Origin: DAOPXV01 sp035352535
GTDB lineage: Bacteria; Muiribacteriota; UBA9980
Reading direction: 5' to 3'
DNA length: 64,000 bases
Assembly (NCBI GenBank): GCA_964545075.1
Contig: CAZJFS010000003.1
Span: 1 to 64,000, forward strand
The notes under the pieces were generated by a model. That model did not search any database, was not told the DNA's origin, and saw nothing but the letters and a program-made list of their open reading frames with translations. How positions within the stretch are numbered: the stretch's first letter is position 1; the number at the start of each line of letters is the position of its first letter. Shown piece after piece: positions 52,262 to 59,960 of the stretch. The position numbers and the translations under genes were made by a program.

Positions 52262-53254
52262 TTAGTCGGGGATCTTGACGACGATCGCGCCTTTCGGACA
52301 TCTGCCGATACAAAGGCCGCAACCTATGCATTTTTCTTCGATCACTTTAAATTCCTTGTCGGATGCTGTTATCGCATGTGCCGGGCATATTTCGGAGCAT
52401 ATCCCGCAGAGATTGCATTTATCGGCGTTTATTAAAACAAGGTTTTCGTTTATGCGCGTATTTTCAATGACCCCGGTCGGGCATTTGATCGAGCATATTC
52501 CGCAGTTCGTGCAGCGGTCGGCCATTATTTCGGGTGCTCCGGCTCCGGAATCAAAGGCGTTCTGCGGACAGGCCTTGACGCAGACGAGGCATCTTATGCA
52601 ACCGGTTCTGCATATTTTATGGACCACCATTCCGTCGTCGCGGGTCTGGCATTTAACGTAGGTTTTGAGCTTTCTATCGCCGAGTTTTAAAACGTTGAAT
52701 GGGCAGGAAATAACGCATTTTCCGCAGCCGATACATTTCAGTTCGTTTATTCTTGGCAGAAAGTCATCTATGAGCTCTATCGCCCCGACCGGGCATGCCA
52801 TCTGGCAGTCGCCGAATCCGGCGCAGCCATAGGAACATTCGCGGTTGCCGTTCCACAGAAGATTCACTCCGGCGCAGTTTTTGACGCCATAGTATTTGAA
52901 TTTCTCGTTGCAGCCGGTGTGCGTTGCGGCGCACCTGGTCCGGGCGACAGGGGCCGTTTCGTCTAACGAGCCGGTATTGTACCCCCAGATGCGCGCCGAG
53001 GCTTTTTTCAATTCGGATGATGAATGAGCGCAAAGATATATGACCTCCGGAGCATGCGCAGCCGTCGCGGCGAATTCCTTGCAGTTTTTAAAGCCGCATT
53101 TTTCGCAGTCGTTAAGCGGAAGAAGTTCCAGAATAAGCGAGGCGCGGTCGTCCCCGTTGATGAAAGCGCGCCGGTTCGCGCCGGCGTATTCTGAGATAAA
53201 ACCAGTTATGAAGTTTAAAACGAGAAATGACGCTAATGTAAAAACAGAACTCAT
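52262..53254 (-). CDS. rnfB: Rnf complex ferredoxin-like subunit RnfB with extra Fe-S clusters
   Basis: 330 residues. Short N-terminal membrane helix (about 3-22). RnfB 'Fes' cluster C50-x2-C53-x4-C58 with C75 (usually LPG.NCGaCGyagC). Then six ferredoxin-type motifs: C140/144/150/154 (CSYGCAGFGDC..AC), C174-184, C219-229, C248-258, C280-290 and C309-319. Typical RnfB has fewer, so the last two motifs (CNLCGICSEIC and CIGCGLCIGRC) look like additions. It should take electrons from reduced ferredoxin. The gene follows a 72-residue small ORF instead of rnfA directly. Confidence 0.88.
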   Translation of the reverse strand: MSSVFTLASFLVLNFITGFISEYAGANRRAFINGDDRASLILELLPLNDCEKCGFKNCKEFAATAAHAPEVIYLCAHSSSELKKASARIWGYNTGSLDETAPVARTRCAATHTGCNEKFKYYGVKNCAGVNLLWNGNRECSYGCAGFGDCQMACPVGAIELIDDFLPRINELKCIGCGKCVISCPFNVLKLGDRKLKTYVKCQTRDDGMVVHKICRTGCIRCLVCVKACPQNAFDSGAGAPEIMADRCTNCGICSIKCPTGVIENTRINENLVLINADKCNLCGICSEICPAHAITASDKEFKVIEEKCIGCGLCIGRCPKGAIVVKIPD

Positions 53255-53257
53255 AAT

Positions 53258-53476
53258 TTAAAGTAACGTTATCTCTTCCACCCGGATTCCGTCTTCACGA
53301 ATTATCCGAATCCACGATGCCTGTGATAGTTTTTCATACATGTCGAAACGTTCGCACGCGTGTTTTATTGCCTGAGCCTCATTGACCGCGTTTATCATGA
53401 ACTCGACCGTATGTTCTTTTTTTGTGCCGCTGTCAAAATATGGGATAGTAACTTTGTAGCTTTTATTTTTTTTCAA
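53258..53476 (-). CDS. Small soluble protein inside the rnf operon, unknown
   Basis: 72 residues, with a TTG start at 53476 one base after the rnfA stop; AAGGTGG inside the rnfA end is the probable ribosome site. Sequence: a positively charged beta start (SYKVTIPYFDSGTKKEHTVEFMI), an amphipathic helix (AVNEAQAIKHACERFDMYEKL) and a final beta pair (SWIRIIREDGIRVEEITL). No family recognised. Tight spacing to rnfA and rnfB (three bases) makes it a likely real gene and possible accessory subunit. It has one Cys and no Fe-S motif. Confidence 0.6.
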   Translation of the reverse strand: MKKNKSYKVTIPYFDSGTKKEHTVEFMINAVNEAQAIKHACERFDMYEKLSQASWIRIIREDGIRVEEITLL

Positions 53477-53477
53477 T

Positions 53478-54014
53478 TTATACCACCTTGAAAAAAAGAG
53501 AAAGCGAGACGGATAAAAAACCGAGCGTTATAATCTCGCAGCAAAAAATATTGAAATCGCTTATGTTTCCGGCTTCAATAGCTATTCTTTTTCTGATAAA
53601 GAAAAAAATCGCGGCTACCGCTAAAAATCCTGCCGCCGCGCCAAAGGAATTTTGAACCGCCGCTCCGGCGGTTTTAGAAAGTTTTAAAATATAGAAGGGG
53701 ACCAGGCACGAGAGATAGTTAAGCGAATCGTATATGCCGTTGTCGGCATGGCCAAGAAGCCAATAAATTGATTGATTAAAAAAGAAAGCGGCCGAGACGG
53801 AAAAAATGAATATATATATATCGTTTTTCGAAAATTCGGGGAGGAAGTTTGCGATAAAAGCGAATAGCGAGGTTACCGTTAACATAGTGAACGAATTAAC
53901 GGCGGCGGTCATGAAATAATCGCGGCCGCTGTTTTTGCTTGAAAAAAGGACAAGCTCGGCGCCGAAACCCAAAAAAAGAATTATGTTAAAGTATATCATG
54001 AATGTCGTTATCAT
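53478..54014 (-). CDS. rnfA: Divergent RnfA-like membrane subunit (lacks conserved cysteines)
   Basis: 178 residues, six hydrophobic segments, typical of RnfA. The N-terminal NNxxLxxFLGLC motif reads FNIILFLGFG, so the cysteine is Gly18. The ITTNCAVLG motif is replaced by a YLSCLVPFYILKL stretch, with Tyr at the Cys place. The C-terminal GAAAGFLAVAAIFFFIRKRI resembles the RnfA 'GLGF.LA..L.AGIRERL' end. RnfA and RnfE normally share a membrane Fe-S centre; the call rests on this similarity and operon position (rnfCDGEAB order). Confidence 0.68.
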   Translation of the reverse strand: MITTFMIYFNIILFLGFGAELVLFSSKNSGRDYFMTAAVNSFTMLTVTSLFAFIANFLPEFSKNDIYIFIFSVSAAFFFNQSIYWLLGHADNGIYDSLNYLSCLVPFYILKLSKTAGAAVQNSFGAAAGFLAVAAIFFFIRKRIAIEAGNISDFNIFCCEIITLGFLSVSLSLFFKVV

Positions 54015-54071
54015 TTTAACCCTTTATCATTTCAGTTGTGAATTATATTATATCATCGGATGCTTAATTAA

Positions 54072-54605
54072 TCAAATTAATTTTTCCAGAATCTTGCTTG
54101 TTCCGAGCGCTAAGAGACCGGCCAGGATTATCACCGGACCTGGATAATAAAGAGCGTTCACGCCGGAAAGGGCCGGTAAAGCTTTTAATAATTCTATGCT
54201 CAGACCCGTAATCATAAAAATGCTGACGGAAACGGAGGCCATTATGGAGAAGTGTTTGAAATATTCGGAAAATTTGGAGGCCGTTCTGGAATACCCGCCG
54301 AGATAAATGCCAGCCATTGAAAATGCGGTTAAAAAAATATAAATTTCAGAGTTCCATCCTATGTAATAATTTTTAGACAAAAAGAAATTGTAGAGAGCGA
54401 GGTTGAATGGAAGCGAAACGAAAACTGCCGCGGGATATTTAAGCTTGATGTCATAATTTTTTAAGGGATATAAAAATGCGGCGGTGACGAACATGGCCGA
54501 GACGGAAAAAATGGAGAAAAAAATCGCGGAAGTCAGGCAGTCGACGGCCAGAAGAAATGGTAATATGCCGGTTATAGCTATTTTCACGTTTTTAAAATCG
54601 TTCAA
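54072..54605 (-). CDS. rnfE: Divergent RnfE-like membrane subunit (lacks conserved cysteines)
   Basis: 177 residues with about six membrane segments. The GLCP-LAVT motif reads GILPFLLAVDC (Cys to Leu15) and the NCIILGRAEAFAS motif reads AGIYLGGYSRTAS (Cys to Gly). The alignment of these two loops is otherwise good, which supports RnfE homology despite low identity. The TTG start overlaps the rnfG-like stop (TTGA). An open gap of 57 bases separates it from the rnfA homologue. Function in an Rnf-type complex is inferred. Confidence 0.66.
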   Translation of the reverse strand: MNDFKNVKIAITGILPFLLAVDCLTSAIFFSIFSVSAMFVTAAFLYPLKNYDIKLKYPAAVFVSLPFNLALYNFFLSKNYYIGWNSEIYIFLTAFSMAGIYLGGYSRTASKFSEYFKHFSIMASVSVSIFMITGLSIELLKALPALSGVNALYYPGPVIILAGLLALGTSKILEKLI

Positions 54606-55582
54606 TTCACATCCTCCTTTTTATTATTTCCTTCCATTTTGTCCGATGCGCTTGAATTGATGAAGTCCTTGATAAGGGAAAGAATCGGTTGGATATTGCT
54701 TATAAAATCGAACTTGTCCGAATACATATTGTTTTTTCTTTCAGCGGCGGTTATCAGCAATATATTTTCGGGTGAAATGTCGCTTATGAGAAGGCCGTTG
54801 AATCGGTCGAGAAAGCCGGAGCCGATGTTTCTGAAAAAGGTCTTTTTCAGAGGAAAAACCATTATCCGGCATATCTGGCCGCCGGTTTTCATCGTGAAGG
54901 CGACCCTTATCTGCTCGAATTTGCCGGGAAGAAAAGTTTCGCAATAAAGTCCGGCCTGGGTTCCGTTAATTTTTATGTCGGCTATATTCGCGCAGATCTC
55001 GTCTTTTCTTATTTCGCGCGGCGCTGAAAGTTCCATTTTATGTTTTACCGCATTATAGATCGCCTTGTAAATGTTGGCCGCCGAGGCGCCGTTATCGTCC
55101 GCAAGTTTTATTCCACGATTTTCCCGGATCTTTGTGAGTATCCTGTTTGAAATAAGTTCCATGTCGTCGACTGAGTCGGATGATTTGAGGATGAGTCCGC
55201 GCGAGGTAAAGCTCATTGTGCGGTCCTGCTTTATGAAAAATTTTATCCAGGGAGCGGTTTCCTCGGGAAATTTATAATCTTTAAAGGCTTCTTCAAAATC
55301 GGCGCTGTCTTTATGCAGATCGAGCCCCGCGTTATAAGAGTCCAGCTTTTCGGGCGCGACGCCGGCCTGCCAGGAATAGATTCCGGGCGGAAGGTCGTCG
55401 TTTTTGATATGGTTTCCAAGAAACGAGCGGAAAATTTCTTCGGGCGACAGCTTGAGTCCTTTGTTTTGCGATGTTTTCAGAACGTTTGAGAACGGGCGGC
55501 TTGCGATATCGGCGGCCATTATTGAAAAAGCGATGGAAATAACGAATATTAAAGAGGCGGCCAGGCTTTTACGCGCGTTCAT
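54602..55582 (-). CDS. rnfG: RnfG-position membrane protein, divergent, flavin motif not seen
   Basis: 326 residues, longer than common RnfG (about 200). One N-terminal membrane helix (about 7-24), then a large soluble domain. The C-terminal part shows weak RnfG-like features: beta strands with FTMKTGGQICRIMVFPLKKTF, FRNIGSGFLDRFNGLL, and LLITAAERKNN in the place of the [ST]GAT-x-[ST] site that covalently binds FMN. The Thr there is not followed by the motif, so flavinylation is doubtful. A GAS-AANIYKAIYNAV segment at about 178 resembles such a site but lies earlier than expected. Placed by position between rnfD and rnfE. Confidence 0.5.
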   Translation of the reverse strand: MNARKSLAASLIFVISIAFSIMAADIASRPFSNVLKTSQNKGLKLSPEEIFRSFLGNHIKNDDLPPGIYSWQAGVAPEKLDSYNAGLDLHKDSADFEEAFKDYKFPEETAPWIKFFIKQDRTMSFTSRGLILKSSDSVDDMELISNRILTKIRENRGIKLADDNGASAANIYKAIYNAVKHKMELSAPREIRKDEICANIADIKINGTQAGLYCETFLPGKFEQIRVAFTMKTGGQICRIMVFPLKKTFFRNIGSGFLDRFNGLLISDISPENILLITAAERKNNMYSDKFDFISNIQPILSLIKDFINSSASDKMEGNNKKEDVN

Positions 55583-55583
55583 A

Positions 55584-56570
55584 TCAGGACCTCCTGCGGC
55601 TGGTTATTTCGTCAAGCGCGGGTACCAGGGAAGACGATATTAAAAGCGCGTAATTGGTCATATCCATACCATTGCCGTAAACACCGAGCATGTAAGCCGT
55701 GGAACCGAAAAATGCTCCGTATATGTAGCGTGAAAAACGTCTTTCAGGAGAAGAATAATAATCTGTCAGCACAAAACATGAATAAAACAGGAACAGGCTT
55801 CCGAATGCGTGATAAACGAACTCGGAGACTACGCCCCAGAAACCCCTGGAAAAAGTGAACACGCAAACTGCGAGGAAAAGTCCGGAGAAGGAGCCGACGA
55901 TCGAAACCGCGTCGACTGACTTTTTAAGGTAAAGCGAGAACGCTACGATGAGTATAACGATTATCGAAGTTTCGCAATAATGTCCGGGATACCAGCCCGC
56001 CAGAAGCTTTATAAGATTTTGAAGCCCCGCTGACGTGGCGTCTGAAACGGCCGTGGCGTTCTTGAATGTAAAGCAGTTAGAATATTCGTCGATGGGGAAC
56101 GGGAAAAACCATTGTTTTGACATGAAGGGCCGTGGATAATTGAAATAAAGCATTTTGTTGCCGAAGGAAATCGTCAGAAAGGCTATCGAGACTGAAACGG
56201 GGTTGAATATTCTGAAAATATTTCCCGAAGGCGGGAAGAAAGTCAGAAGATAAACGATAATAGCCCCTAAAATAGCTATGTATAAAGGAACTCCGGCTGG
56301 AAGCAGGAGCGCGTAAAGGAACGCGTAATAATAATTTTCATATCCGATATCGGCGAAACGCCTTCCGCGTTTTTTCAGTTCGAAATAGGTCGGAAGAAGA
56401 ACGAATAAAATGGCGGTGAAAATGGTCAGCATTGCCATAATACCATAGTTGTAAACCGAAATAAGGATGACCGGAAGAAGCGCGAGCGCCCTCGTTAAAA
56501 AGATCGAACTTTTAGACAGAGGCGAGTGGATGTATGGGTGTATTGAAACGGCAAGCTCCATGTCGGCCAT
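55584..56570 (-). CDS. rnfD: Rnf complex membrane subunit RnfD
   Basis: 328 residues and about nine to ten membrane helices. RnfD landmarks are HPYIHSP at the N-terminus, LPAGVPLYIAILGA, IFNPVSVSIAFL, the flavin site AVSDATSAG (candidate FMN Thr179), CETSIIVILIV and SCFVLTDYYSSPERRFSRYIYG. RnfD normally holds a covalent FMN and the ion-transport channel with RnfA/E/G. The start overlaps the rnfC stop (ATGA), and the gap to the rnfG-like gene is one base. This is the clearest membrane subunit of the operon. Confidence 0.88.
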   Translation of the reverse strand: MADMELAVSIHPYIHSPLSKSSIFLTRALALLPVILISVYNYGIMAMLTIFTAILFVLLPTYFELKKRGRRFADIGYENYYYAFLYALLLPAGVPLYIAILGAIIVYLLTFFPPSGNIFRIFNPVSVSIAFLTISFGNKMLYFNYPRPFMSKQWFFPFPIDEYSNCFTFKNATAVSDATSAGLQNLIKLLAGWYPGHYCETSIIVILIVAFSLYLKKSVDAVSIVGSFSGLFLAVCVFTFSRGFWGVVSEFVYHAFGSLFLFYSCFVLTDYYSSPERRFSRYIYGAFFGSTAYMLGVYGNGMDMTNYALLISSSLVPALDEITSRRRS

Positions 56571-57886
56571 CAGTTTTCACGCCCCTTTATATTGGACTGA
56601 AGGATCATCTTTTTCGAAAGTATTATCGAGTGCGTAATATTTATCCGCGAGGGGCAGATATAAGAGCAGACGCCGCATTCTATGCATGAATAAATTCCGG
56701 CTGCCGCGGTTTCGGAATGTTTTCCGAGGCGGCTAAGACGGTTTATAAATGCAGGATTTAAGGAGGCGGGGCAATGATCGATGCATTTTTTACAGCGCAT
56801 GCATGTCTCCTCGTGCGGCGTAGAAAGGCGTTCGGTTGGAAGAAGCGTCAGGGCGCTGGTAGTTTTTATAACCGGGACGTTCGTCGTATATTGAGAGAAA
56901 CCGGACATGAGGCCGTCTATCACCATGGAATTAACTGTTCCGCAAAGACCGCCGCATTGTTCGATTATTTCGGAGATCATTGTTCCGATGCGAACCTTTA
57001 CGTTAGATGGTTTTGCGATGGCATATCCCGAGACCGTGAGATAGGTATCTATCTGGGGTTTGTTAAACTTTAGCGCTTCATATAAAAAATAAGCGACGGA
57101 GGCGTCGAGGACGAAGCAGCCGGCATCGGAGAGTTTCCCGTGCCTTATGTCCGCCTTTAATATGCAGGATGCGAGTATCGCTTCGTTTCCCTGCGGGTAT
57201 TTATCGGTCACTCTAATTATTTTAATGTTTTTATAAGCTGATATAGCGCTTTCAAGCGTCGCTATAAGTTTTTTCATGTGGTAAGGCACGGCCAGAAAAA
57301 TGAACTTCGGTGAGAGCGCCGAACTCATGAATAATATTCCGCTTAAAATTTCATCGGTAAAATTGCGCGCCATAGTTTCGACGTTGTGCACATAGGGTTC
57401 GTTCTGGACAAAATTTACTATAAGGTAGTAAATCTGCTTGTTTTTAATTTCCGAAAGTTTGTACCAGAGAGGATAATTGGAAGAAGCGCGATCGACTATG
57501 GAGCATTGCCTGGATTTTTCTATTATTTCATCCAGTGAAAAAGCGGTCCGGTCAGAAACTTTTATTTCGCCGTTAGGCGTGTCCTGACCGTCGGAAGCTA
57601 TAACCACGGCCGGTGAATATTTGTAGTGAGGATGCGTGAACTCGGAAACGCTTTCAACGGTACCTGAAAGCGGCGCATGGACATCGCAGGAAATAGCACC
57701 CATTCCTCTGGCAATTAGATCAAAAGTTTTTACCCGATCGCCTGGTTTAACGCATGCAACAGCGGGCGAACCGTTATGCTGGCTTAGAAGCACGCATACC
57801 TTAGAGGGTATCTTCAGGGAAACGAGGGGTTTTTCCTCCGTGAGCTCATTGTTGAGCGGTAATTTTATTCCTCCGTGAAAATCCAT
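56570..57886 (-). CDS. rnfC: RnfC-like subunit without the flavin/NADH loop
   Basis: 438 residues. N-terminal barrel-sandwich part (VAVCVKPGD-type 'VKPGDRV', HAPLSGTV), a Rossmann-like middle and two C-terminal 4Fe-4S motifs (C362/365/368/372 and C401/404/407/411). The expected G-x-G-M-GGAGFPT loop that binds FMN and NADH reads CSIVDRASSNYPLWYKL (about 128-144), and the ECEPY motif is NEPY. The YPQGNEAIL motif and RIGT-ISEIIEQCGG region are kept. The Fe-S end and position make it RnfC, but NADH oxidation looks unlikely. It heads the operon behind a minus-strand promoter. Confidence 0.8.
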   Translation of the reverse strand: MDFHGGIKLPLNNELTEEKPLVSLKIPSKVCVLLSQHNGSPAVACVKPGDRVKTFDLIARGMGAISCDVHAPLSGTVESVSEFTHPHYKYSPAVVIASDGQDTPNGEIKVSDRTAFSLDEIIEKSRQCSIVDRASSNYPLWYKLSEIKNKQIYYLIVNFVQNEPYVHNVETMARNFTDEILSGILFMSSALSPKFIFLAVPYHMKKLIATLESAISAYKNIKIIRVTDKYPQGNEAILASCILKADIRHGKLSDAGCFVLDASVAYFLYEALKFNKPQIDTYLTVSGYAIAKPSNVKVRIGTMISEIIEQCGGLCGTVNSMVIDGLMSGFSQYTTNVPVIKTTSALTLLPTERLSTPHEETCMRCKKCIDHCPASLNPAFINRLSRLGKHSETAAAGIYSCIECGVCSYICPSRINITHSIILSKKMILQSNIKGREN

Positions 57887-57916
57887 TTCATATCCTATAT
57901 AAAAAATATTAATTGC

Positions 57917-57946
57917 ATTCTACCACAAATAAGCTTAAAAATTCAA
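57917..57946 (-). promoter_or_regulatory. Promoter for the rnf operon
   Basis: Minus strand: TTGAAT (57946-57941), an 18-bp spacer and TAGAAT (57922-57917), about 30 bases before the rnfC ATG at 57886. Confidence 0.52.
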
Positions 57947-57957
57947 TAAGAGTTTAA

Positions 57958-57986
57958 TTGAAATTGCATTTTTTTTTTGATATAAT
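57958..57986 (+). promoter_or_regulatory. Promoter for the TPR/nitrilase genes
   Basis: TTGAAA (57958-57963), a 17-bp T-rich spacer and TATAAT (57981-57986), about 18 bases before the ATG; the ribosome site is GCGGAGATG. Confidence 0.6.
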
Positions 57987-58004
57987 AAACCGCGGAGATG
58001 ATTT

Positions 58005-59120
58005 ATGAATAAATTTACTCATCCTAAAAACGAGTCGGAAGAAGCTGCCATGATGAATGCTGAAGAATTCAAGCTGGACTGCTATTTTTTGAGTGAAAAC
58101 AACCTTATGTGGCTTAAAGGCGATCTTTCGAGCCTTGAAGAACAATTCATCGAAATCATAAATAACGTCCCCGCGTATAAGCCTACAATATTCGAGTTGT
58201 GTAATATATATCAGGCGCGGGGCGAGCGTGACAAGCTTCGACAGATGATAGATTATGCGTTAAAACGGTTTCCGGACGACGTGATGTTTCTTGTAATGGA
58301 CGCCCTATGGCGTTTTGGCGCCAACGAGGTCGCCGCCGCGCTCGCGATACTTGAAAAACTGGCGGTTAAAGTGAACGCGCCGATCGTGATGAAGACCCTC
58401 GGCGATATCTATATGGCTCAGAAAATGATAATTCCGGCTATCGAAGCTTATAAAAAATGCGTTGAAAAATACGATGGATTTCCGGAAGTACATCTGGAAC
58501 TTGTCAGGCTCTATTATCAAGCCGCCGATTTTTTAAACGTCATACTTGAATTGAAGCATATCCCCGAAGATCAGAAGACCCTCGAACTTAAAAAGATCGA
58601 AGGCGTCTGCGATTATTACCGTGAAGACTACAAAGCCGCGCTGGCTGTATTCACGGACATTTTAAAACACCATCCGAACGATATTTTTTCGCTGCTTTAC
58701 GCGGGTGATATATGCCTGAGGTTCGAGAAAAATTACAAAGCCGAATTTTACTGGGAGAGCGCTTTGAAACTTACGCCTGAAACGCTGGAGGACCGCGCCT
58801 GTCTTGCGAAAATCCATCTTTTTACGAACGATTACGAACAGGCTGTAAAACTCGCCGATATAAACATACGGCAGGTGCCGGATCATTATGTTTCGCTGTT
58901 CATTCTCGGGCTTATCGCGGTCTGCGAGGATAAATTTCACTCGGCGGCGGTTAACTGGAATATCGTTTACACGAAAAAACCTGAAATATTTGATTTCGAA
59001 TTCGAACTTATAAAAAAGAGCCTCAAGGACAACAAGATAAAAGAGTTTATTTATAAGGTTAACGAGCCTGAATATAAAGACATGTGCGAGCGCATAAAGG
59101 TGAGATGTGATATAAAATGA
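58005..59120 (+). CDS. Cytoplasmic TPR-repeat protein
   Basis: 371 residues with no signal peptide. TPR units from about 45 to the C-terminus: LEEQFIEIINNVPAYKPTIFELCNIY, TLGDIYMAQKMIIPAIEAYKKCVEK, CDYYREDYKAALAVFTDILKHHP and AKIHLFTNDYEQAVKLADINI. The middle has DVMFLVMDALWRFGANE. TPRs mediate protein contacts. The stop overlaps the next gene's start (ATGA), suggesting a functional tie with the nitrilase-family enzyme; no specific family recognised. Confidence 0.78.
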   Translation: MNKFTHPKNESEEAAMMNAEEFKLDCYFLSENNLMWLKGDLSSLEEQFIEIINNVPAYKPTIFELCNIYQARGERDKLRQMIDYALKRFPDDVMFLVMDALWRFGANEVAAALAILEKLAVKVNAPIVMKTLGDIYMAQKMIIPAIEAYKKCVEKYDGFPEVHLELVRLYYQAADFLNVILELKHIPEDQKTLELKKIEGVCDYYREDYKAALAVFTDILKHHPNDIFSLLYAGDICLRFEKNYKAEFYWESALKLTPETLEDRACLAKIHLFTNDYEQAVKLADINIRQVPDHYVSLFILGLIAVCEDKFHSAAVNWNIVYTKKPEIFDFEFELIKKSLKDNKIKEFIYKVNEPEYKDMCERIKVRCDIK

Positions 59121-59950
59121 ACACAGCCGTCGTTCAAATGAACATAAATATAAGCCGGCCTGAAGATAATCTCGCGGCCGGCCTGGCGTCGATACGCGAA
59201 GCCTGCGATTCGGGCGCCCAAATTATCGTGATGCCCGAAATGTGGGTCACCGGGCTTCATCCTGATATCGTAAACTCCGCCTTCGTGGAGAAGACTCCCG
59301 AGATCATCGAAAAAATATGCTCTATCGCCAGGGAATATGGCTGCATAATAAACGCCGGTTCGTTTGCCTTTCGCGCCGAAGCCGAAAATTCTGATGACAG
59401 GCGCGTATTGAACAGGGCTTATGTGATCGACGGTGAAGGCCGCGTTTGCGGAACTTACGATAAGATCCAGGTTTTTACGAAAAATAATGAGGACGCATAT
59501 TCGAAACCCGGTTCTTTGGTTTCGGTTATCGACGCCGGCGGAATAAAAATAGCTCCATTTATCTGTTTTGACATAAGATTTCCTGAACTTTTCAGGGTGG
59601 CGGCTCTGAACGGAGCCGAACTGATAACCGTTTCATCCCAGTTCCCGGCGTCCCGCATAAATCACTGGAATGCGATACTTCCGGCCAGGGCCGTTGAAAA
59701 CCAGTGCTATGTTCTGGCGTCTAACGTTTGCGGCAATGACGGCCTGCTTGCGCTGGGCGGAAATTCCATGGCTGTTTCGTATGACGGCGAAGTGCTCAAT
59801 AATTGCCTGGCCGGTGAGGGAATCGGTTTCGCTGATATCGATCTGGAACGCATGCGCGCGTATCGCTCGAAATTTCCTTTTATTTCCGAAGCCGCGCTCG
59901 GGGGCAGGCTCGCGCCTTTAATAAGCGGCGTGCGGCCGTCCGGCGTTTGA
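59117..59950 (+). CDS. Carbon-nitrogen hydrolase (nitrilase superfamily, omega-amidase-like)
   Basis: 277 residues. The catalytic triad can be placed: Glu in IVMPEMWVTG, Lys in GTYDKIQVFTKNNE and Cys in PFICFDIRFPELFR. The rest shows ARAVENQCYVLASN and GGNSMAVSYDGEVLNN, typical of Nit1/Nit2 and omega-amidase groups. It would hydrolyse a small amide or nitrile, possibly alpha-ketoglutaramate. Substrate cannot be deduced. It overlaps the TPR gene by four bases and precedes the 7TM gene by ten. Confidence 0.9.
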   Translation: MNTAVVQMNINISRPEDNLAAGLASIREACDSGAQIIVMPEMWVTGLHPDIVNSAFVEKTPEIIEKICSIAREYGCIINAGSFAFRAEAENSDDRRVLNRAYVIDGEGRVCGTYDKIQVFTKNNEDAYSKPGSLVSVIDAGGIKIAPFICFDIRFPELFRVAALNGAELITVSSQFPASRINHWNAILPARAVENQCYVLASNVCGNDGLLALGGNSMAVSYDGEVLNNCLAGEGIGFADIDLERMRAYRSKFPFISEAALGGRLAPLISGVRPSGV

Positions 59951-59960
59951 GCGAAAATAT

